Origin: Bacteroidota bacterium
Lineage (GTDB): Bacteria > Bacteroidota > Bacteroidia > Chitinophagales > Saprospiraceae
Direction: 5' to 3'
Assembly: GCA_029567325.1 (NCBI GenBank)
Contig: JAKQLF010000122.1
Location: forward strand, 1-64,000
Length of the DNA stretch: 64,000 nucleotides
Shown: in pieces, positions 55,289 to 64,000 of the stretch
How the letters are laid out: each line of letters opens with the position of its first letter
Position numbering within the stretch: position 1 is the first letter of the stretch
Translations under genes and position numbers: made by a program
Notes under the pieces: generated by a model
The model's database searches: none
The model's input: the letters and a program-made list of their open reading frames with translations, nothing else
Told to the model about the DNA's origin: nothing

Positions 55289-56212
55289 CTAAATTGATTG
55301 TGCGACTAACTTCCTTTTTAAAGTAGGATAAGCCAATACCAATACGAGTATAATGCTACCTCCTACATAAAATCCCGTATTCAACTCTTTGTGTTCTTGA
55401 AGAATAGCCGCAGCTAGTAAAATGCCATAAACGGGCTCGAGGTTGACCACCAAGTTGTTTTCAAACGCAGAAAGATGTCGGAGGGCATAAAGGGATAAAA
55501 CCCAGGCCACCGTTGTACAAGCAATTGCTAATACAAAAATATACACCCAGTTTGCCATATCTGGTGGTAAAAACATGGCTGTTGGTTCTTTGAATAAATA
55601 GATTGGTACCATCACAGAAGTAACGCCCAACACGCCTACAATTTCCCAAAAACTCATGACCATGGGAGGCACATCTTCAATGTATTTTTTATTCAACACG
55701 CTGAAATAGGCTGCTAGAAAGGCCGACAGTAAGCCAACCAATGCACCGACTAAATAGCTGGTTTGTATGTCTTTGGCAATCAAAGCCATGACTGGAACAA
55801 TGATGCAGCCAATAGCAATGTCTATTTTCTCCAAGGGCCTTTTGAAAAATACTGGTTCGATAAATGAGGTAAAAAACGAAGTTGTTGCCATACAAAGTAG
55901 GGTGATGGAAGAGTTGCTCAACTTTACTGCTCCATAAAAAGTGAGCCAATGGATAGCGATCACTCCACCGATGGCCATATAAATTTTTATTCTTTTGCTG
56001 TCTAAAGAAATATTCCTGCCTCTAAGTCGCAAAAACAAATAGATGCTGGAGGCTGTAATCAATACGCGCCACCAAACTAAAACCAAGGCGGATAAAACTA
56101 TGAGTTTACCCAATATCGCAGTAAAACCAAAAAGCATCACCGCTACGTGAAGTTGCAAAAAAGCTTTGGTCTTGGCATTTATAATCATGGGGCCAAGGTA
56201 GGATATCTGCAT
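55289..56212 (-). CDS. EamA/DMT family transporter
   Basis: 307 residues; the Met at 56188 is an alternative start closer to the first helix. Ten hydrophobic helices arranged as two five-helix EamA halves (helix starts near residues 17, 45, 70, 98, 124 and repeats after ~155). Gly/Pro-rich helix ends such as AVMLFGFTAILGKL and LEPVYGILLAAAILQEH, with the typical EP motif in each half (FIEPVFFKRP; LEPVYG). Usually exports metabolites or amino acids; substrate unknown. Confidence 0.9.
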   Translation of the reverse strand: MQISYLGPMIINAKTKAFLQLHVAVMLFGFTAILGKLIVLSALVLVWWRVLITASSIYLFLRLRGRNISLDSKRIKIYMAIGGVIAIHWLTFYGAVKLSNSSITLLCMATTSFFTSFIEPVFFKRPLEKIDIAIGCIIVPVMALIAKDIQTSYLVGALVGLLSAFLAAYFSVLNKKYIEDVPPMVMSFWEIVGVLGVTSVMVPIYLFKEPTAMFLPPDMANWVYIFVLAIACTTVAWVLSLYALRHLSAFENNLVVNLEPVYGILLAAAILQEHKELNTGFYVGGSIILVLVLAYPTLKRKLVAQSI

Positions 56213-56275
56213 TCAAAAACCCAGTGAAATACTAACTTTAGTTAGAAGCAGATATAGTACCCAGAAACGAAAAAG

Positions 56276-56351
56276 CCCGGTGGACTGCGAACTTCAGTTC
56301 GAAGTAAAAAGCATACAACCAAATCCATTGGGTTGTCCACAAAACTTCTCC
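56276..56351. repeat. hairpin repeat family 2, copy B
   Basis: CCCGGTGGACT leads into GCGAAC-TTCA-GTTCGA (56287-56302, last pair lost). Then CAACC-N10-GGTTG (56316-56335) and the tail CACAAAACTTCTCC. A partial extra half hairpin, CGAATTTCATTTCG, follows at 56351-56364. Just upstream CTAAC-TTTA-GTTAG (56232-56245) forms another small hairpin. Confidence 0.8.
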
Positions 56352-56376
56352 GAATTTCATTTCGCAACGACAAAAG

Positions 56377-56450
56377 CTCGGTGGACTGCGAACTTCAGTT
56401 CGCTGTAAGAAAAATAACCAAATCAATTTGGCTCTTCACAAAACTTCTCC
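56377..56450. repeat. hairpin repeat family 2, copy C
   Basis: CTCGGTGGACT, GCGAAC-TTCA-GTTCGC (56388-56403), then CCAAAT-CA-ATTTGG (56418-56431) and the tail CACAAAACTTCTCC. Its first hairpin starts 101 bases after that of copy B, giving a tandem pair. It ends against the DUF4294 stop at 56451. Confidence 0.85.
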
Positions 56451-57143
56451 TTAGTTCTTCTTCCTGAGCTCCTCTACCGTAATATACTTAAGATTAGTAC
56501 CATTTTGGATCCTATGAGATAAATCAAAATCATCAAGAACCAAGTCTAGAATAGGGTAATCTCCCCTGGTATATCCCTCCTTGAGGTCATAACTATATAG
56601 TTTCGAAAACTGATTCCAATAAAAAGCAGAAAACGAACCTTTTATTCCTTTGAGGACTTCATACATCGGCGTATTCAATTCCTTTTCAATCATCTTGATC
56701 ATGATCTTACCTTGAAGTTTCGTCAATTTTTTGAGCGGTTCTTCAAATTCTACCTCTAGTTCTTTTTCTAGTTCTTTGAGCTTTTTCTTTGCCTTCCTTT
56801 TTGACATATGCTCTTGGGCATATTCATATTCTCTGAAAATTCTGATGGCTTCCTTGGCATACGGAAATACCGTCGCAGCGTACCTTCTGAATTTCATGTA
56901 TTTTTGATAGTCTTCATCACTTGCAAATTCTCGTAGAGAAGTCACACTGATGTCGTCTAGATCTGCTAAAATGAGGGTGTCACCTTCCTCTGTAATGATG
57001 GCTGTATAAATATTGCCGTCTATAGAAACCTTGGTTGGTTTCAAGTCATCATCAAAGTTATCTTTTTTCTTTATCACATCGTTTTGCCCTGACACCGCAG
57101 AGTTTATGAAAATGAAAGTCAATATGAAAAGGATGAATCGCAT
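56451..57143 (-). CDS. DUF4294 domain protein
   Basis: 230 residues. Signal peptide about 1-19 (NSAVSGQ). The body matches DUF4294: EEGDTLILADLDDISV, then KFRRYAATVFPYAKEAIRIFREYEYAQ, a long charged helix (KRKAKKKLKELEKELEVEFEEPLKKLTKLQ, likely coiled coil) and FSAFYWNQFSKLYSYDLKEGY. Family function unknown, found in Bacteroidota. Stop lies directly after repeat copy C. Confidence 0.85.
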   Translation of the reverse strand: MRFILFILTFIFINSAVSGQNDVIKKKDNFDDDLKPTKVSIDGNIYTAIITEEGDTLILADLDDISVTSLREFASDEDYQKYMKFRRYAATVFPYAKEAIRIFREYEYAQEHMSKRKAKKKLKELEKELEVEFEEPLKKLTKLQGKIMIKMIEKELNTPMYEVLKGIKGSFSAFYWNQFSKLYSYDLKEGYTRGDYPILDLVLDDFDLSHRIQNGTNLKYITVEELRKKN

Positions 57144-57259
57144 GTTTGTATAACTGTTATTGAATGATCAACATTATTTATGACGATAAAATTATGACCT
57201 GGTTACGATAATCTCATTAATGTGATGTTAAAGTGATAACATTTGGTGTGGCTTTTCCA

Positions 57260-58075
57260 TTATTCTTGCACAATCATTTGATACATTTCCTCCATGCTCA
57301 TGATGGGGTATTGATTGGTTAAAACATAATCAATGATTTGTAATACAGTGTCACCAATACCTGACTGTGTGCTATTTCTTAGTTCTGAAATTTGTGTTTC
57401 AGACAGGTTTTGGTATTCTGAGCGGCTATGACTGTCTTTGATATTTCTCATGTAACTAAGACTTGGAGAATTAAAGACAAAATTCATGGGATGGAAACTG
57501 ATCACTTTGATTCCCGGACTATCTAATAAGTGTGCATAATTGAAAATATTGAGGTCCAGTTCATTGCTCAGGTGTGTGCCATCCTCAAAAAATATGGGAA
57601 AATGGACCAAACCTGATTCGTGCAACATTGGATAAATATGGGATTGCATCACCGTTCCCAAATTGGAAACATACAACATATCATACTCATTTTTTAATAA
57701 ATGGGTAATGTCTGTCACATCAAATAATCGATGGCTTCTAAAACCTCGTGCCTCCGGTACGATGGACATACAAGTATCAATGACCGCTTTGTACGATGAT
57801 CCATGTGAACTGTCTGGCAAAAAATTGGGATGTATGCCCAAGTTTATTGCTGATTTTTTTGTCCACTCATCAATCACCGACGATGGATGCGTCATAAATA
57901 GCGTCAATTTGAGCGGAAGTGCCTGAAGCTTGTCAGCAAATATTTTCAAAACGGCCTCAGATGCCCAATCGATATCAGATGTAAAACAAAAGATCGGCTT
58001 TTCGTGCCAGACTTTTGGACTGTTCATCTTATTGATCAGTGCTCCAATATCCATTCGACTTGTATCACTTTTCAT
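57260..58075 (-). CDS. probable NodB-like polysaccharide deacetylase (WbmS-type)
   Basis: 271 residues. Early in the protein FCFTSDIDWASE has the paired Asp that would bind metal; GIHPNFLPDSSHGSS carries a candidate His, and ARGFRSHRLFD a second His with the conserved Arg. SFHPMNFVF near the end may give the last active-site His. I place it in the carbohydrate esterase 4 fold, close to the O-antigen WbmS type (family recall, not tested). No signal peptide or membrane helix, so it would act in the cytoplasm. Lies 31 bases after gmd, consistent with surface-glycan synthesis. Confidence 0.65.
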   Translation of the reverse strand: MKSDTSRMDIGALINKMNSPKVWHEKPIFCFTSDIDWASEAVLKIFADKLQALPLKLTLFMTHPSSVIDEWTKKSAINLGIHPNFLPDSSHGSSYKAVIDTCMSIVPEARGFRSHRLFDVTDITHLLKNEYDMLYVSNLGTVMQSHIYPMLHESGLVHFPIFFEDGTHLSNELDLNIFNYAHLLDSPGIKVISFHPMNFVFNSPSLSYMRNIKDSHSRSEYQNLSETQISELRNSTQSGIGDTVLQIIDYVLTNQYPIMSMEEMYQMIVQE

Positions 58076-58106
58076 TTGTCAACACCGATCAATGGATGGT
58101 GAATTC

Positions 58107-59216
58107 CTATTCATACTCATTGTGTACCTCAAATCCTGCGTCCTTAAGCAATTGTGTTTTCTTAAACAACTCCAAATCGTGAGCTACCATTTCCGTACAC
58201 ATGGTTTGCCAAGTATACTTTGGCTGCCATCCCAACTTAGTCATTGCTTTGGTCGGATCGCCAATCAATAATTCTACCTCTGTTGGTCTGAAGTAACGCT
58301 CATCAATAGCTAGGACCTGTTGACCTGTTTTGAATGCATAGTCGCCGTTATGAGATTTGACGAATGCTTTTTCATCAACACCGCTGCCTTTGTATTCCAA
58401 TTCAACACCAACTTCCTCAAAAGCTTTGTTGATGAACGACCTTATTTCAGTAGTTACTCCAGTAGCAAGTACAAAATCTTCTGGTTTTTCTTGTTGTAAA
58501 ATAAGATACATCCCTTCCACATAATCTTTGGCATGACCCCAATCTCTTTTGCTGTTGATGTTGCCCATCCACAACTTATCTTGTAAACCCAAAGCCATTT
58601 TAGCAACCGCACGAGTGATTTTCCTAGTCACAAAAGTTTCTCCCCTCAAAGGAGATTCGTGGTTGAATAAAATACCATTGCAAGCAAACATGTTATAGGC
58701 TTCTCTGTAGTTTACTGTGATCCAGTAAGCATACATTTTAGCCACGGCGTAGGGAGATCTTGGATAAAATGGAGTAGTCTCAGACTGTGGCACTTCCTGC
58801 ACCAAGCCATACAACTCTGAAGTAGACGCTTGATAAATTTTTGTTTTCTCTACCAATCCCAAGATTCTCACAGCTTCCAAAATCCTCAGCGTTCCTATAC
58901 CATCGACATCTGCAGAGTATTCTGGTTCTTCAAAACTTACACGCACGTGAGACATGGCTCCCAAGTTGTAAATCTCATCTGGTTGTACTTCTTGTACAAT
59001 TCGGATTAGATTGGTGGAATCAGAAAGATCTCCATGGTGGAGAATGAATTTTTTATTATCCACGTGTGGATCTTGGTACAAATGATCTATCCTATCTGTA
59101 TTGAATAATGAACTTCTTCTTTTGATGCCATGGACTTCATATCCTTTTTTGAGGAGAAGTTCTGATAAGTATGCACCGTCTTGTCCTGTTACTCCAGTGA
59201 TAAGGGCTTTTTTCAT
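58107..59216 (-). CDS. gmd: GDP-mannose 4,6-dehydratase
   Basis: 369 residues, normal length. Converts GDP-mannose to GDP-4-keto-6-deoxymannose, the precursor of GDP-fucose and related deoxysugars. NADP-binding [15 protein letters not shown] near the start, [27 protein letters not shown], the YxxxK pair in [12 protein letters not shown], and the family's [17 protein letters not shown] loop. Preceded by a -7 box at 59264-59271. GDP-fucose synthase (fcl) is not in the window. Confidence 0.97.
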   Translation of the reverse strand: MKKALITGVTGQDGAYLSELLLKKGYEVHGIKRRSSLFNTDRIDHLYQDPHVDNKKFILHHGDLSDSTNLIRIVQEVQPDEIYNLGAMSHVRVSFEEPEYSADVDGIGTLRILEAVRILGLVEKTKIYQASTSELYGLVQEVPQSETTPFYPRSPYAVAKMYAYWITVNYREAYNMFACNGILFNHESPLRGETFVTRKITRAVAKMALGLQDKLWMGNINSKRDWGHAKDYVEGMYLILQQEKPEDFVLATGVTTEIRSFINKAFEEVGVELEYKGSGVDEKAFVKSHNGDYAFKTGQQVLAIDERYFRPTEVELLIGDPTKAMTKLGWQPKYTWQTMCTEMVAHDLELFKKTQLLKDAGFEVHNEYE

Positions 59217-59263
59217 TGCTCTTTTATTTTTCTAATAATTAAATATCTAAATCAATTGGGCTG

Positions 59264-59271
59264 CAAAGGTA
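59264..59271 (-). promoter_or_regulatory. -7 box (TACCTTTG) of gmd
   Basis: Exact TAnnTTTG on the minus strand, 47 bases upstream of the gmd start. It lies between gmd and the end of the GT39-like gene, so gmd and the deacetylase gene probably form their own transcript. Confidence 0.5.
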
Positions 59272-59311
59272 ATGATTTGGCAGTTCCTAAATTAAAATTT
59301 GCATCATTGTT

Positions 59312-60481
59312 TTAATTTGGTTTAAGAACGCTTTTATGGTTAAAGTATTTTTCTTTGACCATTCCACCTACTCCAATGCATGCCAAAATCAATAAAAGTG
59401 GCTCTACCGGATATCTGTACCTGATAGATGCTACCGTGACCATGTGCAATGCTGTCAGGTATAAAACACAAAGTATTATTGGTAGAATCAAAAACCATAT
59501 TTTTCTATTGGCTTTAAACATAAATATAAAAGAGCCAACATAAATCAATATTGCGGGGATTCCGACAACAAGCGCTGTGAAAAATCCTTGATAAGATTCA
59601 TGATTGGGAAATGGATTCCAAAGTCTCAAAAACTTTTTCCACGCCATCTTTAAAAATCTGATTGGATCATTTTTAATGATTTCAACAGCTGCTGATTTTA
59701 ATTTTTTGTCGATCTTAATAGGGTTGGTTTCTGATGCGTCATATGGCTCTTTGCCACTGAATGGTGCTGGGCCGCCATCGTGGTTTTGAAGGTGATTTCC
59801 TTCATACAACACATATCCAAGACCCAAATTTAGCTTTACAAAACTTCCATATTTTTGGTAATTGTGTATCCACCATGGAGTCAACATTAAACCAAAAACA
59901 AAGAAATAAATAGCCAGAGATTTCAATGATTTGATCCAACCTTCTTCATAAAAAAACACCACAATCAATATTGGATATAAAAGGTCAAATACGGGTCTGG
60001 TGAGTAAAGACAAAACCCAAAAAATACAAGAACACAAAAGCTGTTTTCGATAGGCTGCATAAAAACCTCCAAGAAATAGAAAAACAAAAAGACTTTCTGT
60101 CAATATTGCCCCCGAATAAAAAATAGACATGGGCCAGAAGGCATAAAATAAAGCTGCTATCAGGCTTAATGTATGATTTTTGCCGATCTCATCTGCAATT
60201 CCATATACAAAATATACCGTCAGACTGGAAATCAGCACATCTAATAATGGCCACCCAAATAAATGATCAGATAGACTTATAAACAGGGGATATAAGGGCA
60301 TCATGTCATTTGCTCCCGTCTTTCCATTTGACCATAATTCCTGCCCACTTTGCAAATATTCTAATGAATCCGGTAAAATTTCTTTTGAAAAATAAAAATA
60401 GGAGATTGCCCTGATGGCAAGAGCTATCAAAACAATCACATGAATGACATATTTTGATTTATAAAAAGGCAATTCACCCAT
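59312..60481 (-). CDS. GT-C type membrane glycosyltransferase, GT39/ArnT-like
   Basis: 389 residues with about nine to ten membrane helices. The first outer loop has EILPDSLEYLQSGQELW, with an acidic residue after helix 1 as in PMT/ArnT enzymes. Conserved ALFYAFWPMSIFYSGAILTESLF and LLTRPVFDLLYP segments follow; a soluble loop (about 215-290) contains YEGNHLQNHDGGPAPFSGKEP. The donor would be a lipid-linked sugar. The gene overlaps the transglutaminase-like gene by 8 bases, indicating translational coupling. Confidence 0.8.
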   Translation of the reverse strand: MGELPFYKSKYVIHVIVLIALAIRAISYFYFSKEILPDSLEYLQSGQELWSNGKTGANDMMPLYPLFISLSDHLFGWPLLDVLISSLTVYFVYGIADEIGKNHTLSLIAALFYAFWPMSIFYSGAILTESLFVFLFLGGFYAAYRKQLLCSCIFWVLSLLTRPVFDLLYPILIVVFFYEEGWIKSLKSLAIYFFVFGLMLTPWWIHNYQKYGSFVKLNLGLGYVLYEGNHLQNHDGGPAPFSGKEPYDASETNPIKIDKKLKSAAVEIIKNDPIRFLKMAWKKFLRLWNPFPNHESYQGFFTALVVGIPAILIYVGSFIFMFKANRKIWFLILPIILCVLYLTALHMVTVASIRYRYPVEPLLLILACIGVGGMVKEKYFNHKSVLKPN

Positions 60482-61337
60482 GTTTTAAAGCTTTGTACAC
60501 CAAAAAGAGGAAGGTGGCCATGGTCACATAAATCAATCCCATTATCAAAATATATCGCCAAAAAACGTATTCTTTACCCTTTATGATGGTTTCTGCTTGA
60601 GGCGAAATAACCCTCAACATCATCGATTTGTAAGAAAAAGGATACCCAAAATTAAAAAACGAAGATTGGTAATATTTGAAATTGGTAGCGTTGGTGTATT
60701 CTTTACAAAGATCATTGAGCAGTACACATTTCCCTTGGTCATTGAGGTAATTGCCTGAATGGAGGTAGTTTTGTTGGTCATCAAGCCTGAGTACATTGTC
60801 AAACATGATGTCGGTCAAAGCCCATTGCTTCCGCTCCTGAATGTACGTTTCACAAAATATATGGTTGATGCGATTACCACTCACCGCGACCATCCTGGTT
60901 TTAAGCCCTGCTAATGTTGAAAAAAGGTGATAAACGCTCGCATATCCCACACAATAAGGCGCTAAATTTTCACTATCCAACAATTGCCACTGCTGCCAGC
61001 TATTGAGGTGGTGATTATAGTCCTCAGAGAATCCTTTGTTTGGCGTTAGGCGATCATCAATGAATTTACAAATGTGTCTGATTTTTGCAGAATCTGTTTC
61101 AAACATCTGCCCTGATATGACTGAGTCTATTACAAAACTTTTTGCCTCATTATATTCTTTTTCAGAAAGTCCTAAGTGATGATTTTCTGGTAATGTCCAT
61201 GGGTCTACCGCATTAAAAATCGCTGTTTCCGGAAATGATGGATAAAAAAATAAATGTTTTACGGGAGAAGTAAACAACCACAAGTTGAGGAGGATAAGTC
61301 CTAGGAAGAGGAGGAATATTTTGAGTTTTTTGTTCAT
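60474..61337 (-). CDS. membrane-anchored transglutaminase-like protein
   Basis: 287 residues. One N-terminal helix (about 6-25) and one C-terminal helix (about 258-282) flank a domain facing out. It carries a plausible transglutaminase Cys-His-Asp triad: Cys in APYCVGYASVYHLFSTLAGL, His in NRINHIFCETYI, Asp in QWALTDIMFDNV. Family members are cysteine peptidases or amide-bond formers. Two membrane helices and the coupled GT39-like gene suggest an envelope role, such as glycan or protein cross-linking (inference). Confidence 0.7.
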   Translation of the reverse strand: MNKKLKIFLLFLGLILLNLWLFTSPVKHLFFYPSFPETAIFNAVDPWTLPENHHLGLSEKEYNEAKSFVIDSVISGQMFETDSAKIRHICKFIDDRLTPNKGFSEDYNHHLNSWQQWQLLDSENLAPYCVGYASVYHLFSTLAGLKTRMVAVSGNRINHIFCETYIQERKQWALTDIMFDNVLRLDDQQNYLHSGNYLNDQGKCVLLNDLCKEYTNATNFKYYQSSFFNFGYPFSYKSMMLRVISPQAETIIKGKEYVFWRYILIMGLIYVTMATFLFLVYKALKHG

Positions 61338-61409
61338 TCCCTTGTCAGCGATTGTAGTCTTTATTTGTTGATATCTATTTTTTATTAGAATGCCTTTTTT
61401 AATCTCTAA

Positions 61410-62462
61410 TTATGAAACGTGGATGCTGTAGTCATGCTGTCCCAACATTTTGCCAATAGGTTCTGTGTGTTCCTGCAGTCCATGAACATTCAACAATGAG
61501 ACAACTTCATCAATGGATTCAGGAGCAGCGGAAATGAGTAAACCTCCGCTCGTCTGGGGATCTGCTAATATGCTTTTGACCAAGGCGGTGTCATGATTGA
61601 ATAAAATCTTATGCCCATATGCTTTGAGGTTTCTATTGGTCCCTCCTGGTACAGCGCCGGCTTTCACGTAATCGTTCAAACTGCTTGACAACCATTTTAT
61701 ACGATCAAAAAACAGCTCAGCAGTAAGTCCACTGCCTTCACACATTTCTGTCAAATGGCCCAAAAGCCCAAAACCAGTTACATCTGTCATGGCATGAACT
61801 CCTTTTATTTTACCAAGATGTTCGCCTATTTTATTGAGCTGCATCATTTTTTGGGCGGCAAGTCCGAAGTGTTCCGTTTGAAGCAGGCCTTTTTTCTCTG
61901 CAGTAGTCAATATTCCCACTCCGAGTGGTTTGGTGAGGAATAAATAATCCCCCGTTTGAGCCGTATTATTTTGCTTGAGATTGACAATATCAACCAGACC
62001 ATTGACGGCCAGACCAAATATCGGTTCGGGTGCATCGATGCTGTGGCCACCAGCCAAGACAATACCCGCTTCTGTACAAATACTTCTGCTTCCAGCAATT
62101 ACCCTGCTTGCAACCTCAGTAGACAATTGATTGATAGGCCAACCAAGTATGGCAATTGCTAAAATAGGCTTACCACCCATTGCATATACATCACTAATGG
62201 CATTTGCTGACGCTATTCGACCAAAATCATAAGGATCGTCCACAATCGGCATAAAAAAATCTGTCGTACTTACCAGCGCTTTGCCATCACCCAGATCATA
62301 AACGGCAGCATCATCTTGGCTGTGATTTCCTACCAATAAGTGGTTGTCATTGGGTTGAGCCAATTGATTGGACAGTATTTCTTCGAGCACATTGGGAGCA
62401 ATTTTACAGCCACAACCAGCGCCATGAGAATATTGAGTAAGTTTTATTTCGTTTGCTTTCAT
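61410..62462 (-). CDS. selD: selenide, water dikinase (selenophosphate synthetase)
   Basis: 350 residues. Makes selenophosphate from selenide and ATP. N-terminal glycine-rich loop GAGCGCK with Cys17, Cys19 and Lys20; here the redox position 17 is Cys rather than selenocysteine. [20 protein letters not shown] is the metal/ATP site, followed by [24 protein letters not shown] and the [10 protein letters not shown] end. Only 2 bases separate it from the mnmH stop, so the two genes are cotranscribed. Confidence 0.97.
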   Translation of the reverse strand: MKANEIKLTQYSHGAGCGCKIAPNVLEEILSNQLAQPNDNHLLVGNHSQDDAAVYDLGDGKALVSTTDFFMPIVDDPYDFGRIASANAISDVYAMGGKPILAIAILGWPINQLSTEVASRVIAGSRSICTEAGIVLAGGHSIDAPEPIFGLAVNGLVDIVNLKQNNTAQTGDYLFLTKPLGVGILTTAEKKGLLQTEHFGLAAQKMMQLNKIGEHLGKIKGVHAMTDVTGFGLLGHLTEMCEGSGLTAELFFDRIKWLSSSLNDYVKAGAVPGGTNRNLKAYGHKILFNHDTALVKSILADPQTSGGLLISAAPESIDEVVSLLNVHGLQEHTEPIGKMLGQHDYSIHVS

Positions 62463-62464
62463 TT

Positions 62465-63499
62465 TTAATTTATTTCCAACAATTCTTGGATGATATCTTC
62501 TTTAAGAATTACCTGTCTGATATTTGATTGGAGTTTATTCTTTTCCAAATGTTTTTGGTAATACTTGTCGTAATAAGCTAATAATATCTCAAAACAAGAT
62601 TTTATTTCTCCATCCAATAAAAAGTTGATGGCTTGCTTGGTTGCCAGGCCACCCAATCTTTTTTGAATACGCATGATACCGTGCATCAATTGTTCCTTTT
62701 CAAGATCTCCATATTCTGCAAGGATTCTGTTGAGGCGAAAATCAAATGGAGCATTAATTAAAAAAACATGTGATTTGCTCATGGTCTGCCACAAAGCAAG
62801 CGGAATATTTAAGTGTCCAATTCTTCTGCTTTCATCCTCTATCCAAATGGAACTTGAATCATCTACATAAAATAATGCCAGAGCCAACGAATTTTCAAAA
62901 TATTCTTGACTTGACTGAGGTCCCTTGCCGATGTGGCCAAATGCCGATCCTTTGTGATTTGCGAGTAATTCTAAGTCTATAACTTTTGCCCCATTTTGTT
63001 GCATTTTTTGGAGAAGTTCTGTTTTACCAGATCCAGTAAACCCACTCAAAATTTTAAAATTATATTCCTTTTCAAATTGATCAAGCGTCCAGTTTCTAAA
63101 AGCCTTATAACCTCCTTTGAGCGTTAAAACCTGAAATCCATACATGCTGAGTAACCAAGAAACAGCTCCACTTCTCATGCCGCCACGCCAACAATAGATC
63201 AAAATGGTAAATTTTCCCGGATTATCTTCCGATGTCATGCCCAAAGACTTTTCTATTTGTTCGACCATATTTTTCATTTTTGGTCCAAAATAATCCAAGC
63301 CTGCTTTGATGGCTTTTTCACGACTTACCTGCTTATACAATGTGCCAACTACTGCTCTTTCTTCGTCTTCAAAAAGGGGCATTGAGATCGCTCCAGGAAT
63401 ATGTGCATGGAGAAACTCTCCTGGCGATCGCACATCCACTACCAGATGTTGTGAAAGCAGACCAACAAAATTTTCTACCGCAATTGATTTATAATTCAC
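62465..63499 (-). CDS. mnmH: tRNA 2-selenouridine synthase
   Basis: 344 residues, from a GTG start (63499). Replaces sulfur in 2-thiouridine of tRNA wobble bases with selenium from selenophosphate (also called selU/ybbB). Rhodanese domain (about 1-125) with the catalytic Cys103 in [10 protein letters not shown], then a P-loop domain with GFTGSGKT at 153-160. First gene of the mnmH-selD pair. No selA, selB or selC is seen nearby, so selenium may be used here only for tRNA. Confidence 0.96.
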   Translation of the reverse strand: MNYKSIAVENFVGLLSQHLVVDVRSPGEFLHAHIPGAISMPLFEDEERAVVGTLYKQVSREKAIKAGLDYFGPKMKNMVEQIEKSLGMTSEDNPGKFTILIYCWRGGMRSGAVSWLLSMYGFQVLTLKGGYKAFRNWTLDQFEKEYNFKILSGFTGSGKTELLQKMQQNGAKVIDLELLANHKGSAFGHIGKGPQSSQEYFENSLALALFYVDDSSSIWIEDESRRIGHLNIPLALWQTMSKSHVFLINAPFDFRLNRILAEYGDLEKEQLMHGIMRIQKRLGGLATKQAINFLLDGEIKSCFEILLAYYDKYYQKHLEKNKLQSNIRQVILKEDIIQELLEIN

Positions 63500-63648
63500 G
63501 TTTTCTATTTTTTGGTCGAATTATTTTACCCCTCAACATGCTATTTTAAAATTTGATTTTCTTTCTGTGGATATGAAACCAGATTCAACTTACGTTTTTT
63601 AATGGGAAAGGTACAATTAAGAACTATTCTTTTGGATTGTAACATTGC

Positions 63649-63656
63649 TATCTTTG
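63649..63656 (+). promoter_or_regulatory. -7 box (TATCTTTG) of the terminal lipoprotein gene
   Basis: Exact TAnnTTTG, 63 bases upstream of the ATG at 63720. A TTTG at 63631-63634 is 14 bases upstream, closer than the usual -33 distance. Confidence 0.45.
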
Positions 63657-63719
63657 ATCTAAAATTTTGTGCAGTTGGTTTTCCAAAGATTGTTTTGTTT
63701 TTATTTGAATGATGAATTT

Positions 63720-64000
63720 ATGACTACTATTCGTTTTTACCATCGATTTTTGATTGTTTTGACATCACTTTTTGTACTTGCAGGATGCAATGATACTTCA
63801 AAAGACATTCCAGATATTTCTGGCATTGACGTAGATGGTACTTTTTCTTCTGAAGGTCTTTTCATTTTTGATCCAACTTTAGGACCAAAAAACTTTACCA
63901 AGATCTCTTCCGATTATGAAGCTTTTGCAAAAATATTTCTGCATAATATTTTGTTCCCAGGGGATACCACTGAACAAGATGCTCATTTTTTGAGCCTCAT
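63720..64000 (+). CDS. lipoprotein, N-terminal part, possibly GldB-like (runs off window)
   Basis: 93 codons from ATG 63720 to the window end. Lipoprotein leader with lipobox LAGC (Cys23), then DTSKDIPDISGIDVDGTFSS. The order P-D-I-S-x-I-x-V followed ~45 residues later by Y-E-A-F-A-K-I-F-L-H-N-I-L resembles GldB, a gliding motility and T9SS-linked lipoprotein of Bacteroidota. The characteristic R-F-D motif is not seen (the sequence has GLFIFD), so the match is tentative. Confidence 0.55.
   Translation, partial: MTTIRFYHRFLIVLTSLFVLAGCNDTSKDIPDISGIDVDGTFSSEGLFIFDPTLGPKNFTKISSDYEAFAKIFLHNILFPGDTTEQDAHFLSL

Noticed and set aside
61410-62462. Selenocysteine-containing SelD
   Set aside because: The codon at position 17 is a normal Cys codon, with no in-frame TGA.

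Overview
The window looks like a chromosomal segment of a Bacteroidota bacterium, probably from the Saprospiria/Chitinophagia side of the phylum (inference, no database search was possible). Support comes from C-terminal type IX secretion (T9SS) sorting domains, a TonB receptor paired with a DUF4249-like lipoprotein, DUF2723, DUF4294 and M15D families, AT-rich intergenic DNA, almost no Shine-Dalgarno signals, and repeated matches to the Bacteroidota -7 promoter box TAnnTTTG upstream of genes. There is no rRNA, tRNA, CRISPR array, prophage or complete insertion sequence.

Layout. 1-9081 (+): fragment of an unknown gene, DUF2147 protein, nadE, metH, SLBB export protein. 9085-20655 (-): an amidase; a 98-99 bp hairpin repeat array (10213-10734); an oligopeptide-type permease with nadC and rpiB; a giant DUF2723 membrane glycosyltransferase; a small unknown protein; and a DUF885 lipoprotein / Dabb lipoprotein / membrane hydrolase run. 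20808-29373 (+): NatAB-like ABC exporter with an aspartoacylase-like hydrolase; a TonB receptor, DUF4249-like lipoprotein and small exported protein; a collagen-motif surface protein. 29572-33023 (-): an LRR-type surface protein, a long non-coding stretch, and an overlapping GNAT-like/HTH-like gene pair that resembles a toxin-antitoxin or self-regulated module. 33237-38167 (+): gltX with a 56-residue follower gene, mreB, a D-Ala-D-Ala dipeptidase-type lipoprotein and cinA. 38148-47436 (-): a T9SS metalloprotease, a very large outer-membrane protein, a small outer-membrane protein, a YraN-type nuclease and a T9SS cargo protein. 48000-52851 (+): sucA, radA and an unknown gene. 53088-63499 (-): T9SS cargo, lipoprotein, O-methyltransferase, EamA exporter, DUF4294 protein, NodB-like deacetylase, gmd, GT39-like glycosyltransferase, transglutaminase-like membrane protein, selD and the tRNA 2-selenouridine synthase gene. 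The window ends in a truncated, possibly GldB-like lipoprotein (+).

How the parts fit. Much of the content is housekeeping: NAD synthesis and salvage (nadE, nadC, cinA), methionine/B12 (metH), TCA cycle (sucA), translation (gltX), DNA repair (radA), cell shape (mreB), selenium-dependent tRNA modification (selD with mnmH). The rest builds the envelope: polysaccharide export, glycosyl transfer, GDP-sugar synthesis, wall hydrolysis, TonB uptake and T9SS cargo.

The least expected content is non-coding. There are three structured repeat families: an alternating 48/51 bp two-hairpin array at 10213-10734; a MITE-like element with terminal inverted repeats in a 162 bp and a 70 bp form (41849-42010, 52178-52247); and a hairpin repeat in three copies with compensatory stem changes (52950, 56276, 56377). 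The overlapping GNAT-like/HTH-like gene pair with a GTTTAC-N6-GTAAAC palindrome upstream is the best candidate for an undescribed protein system.
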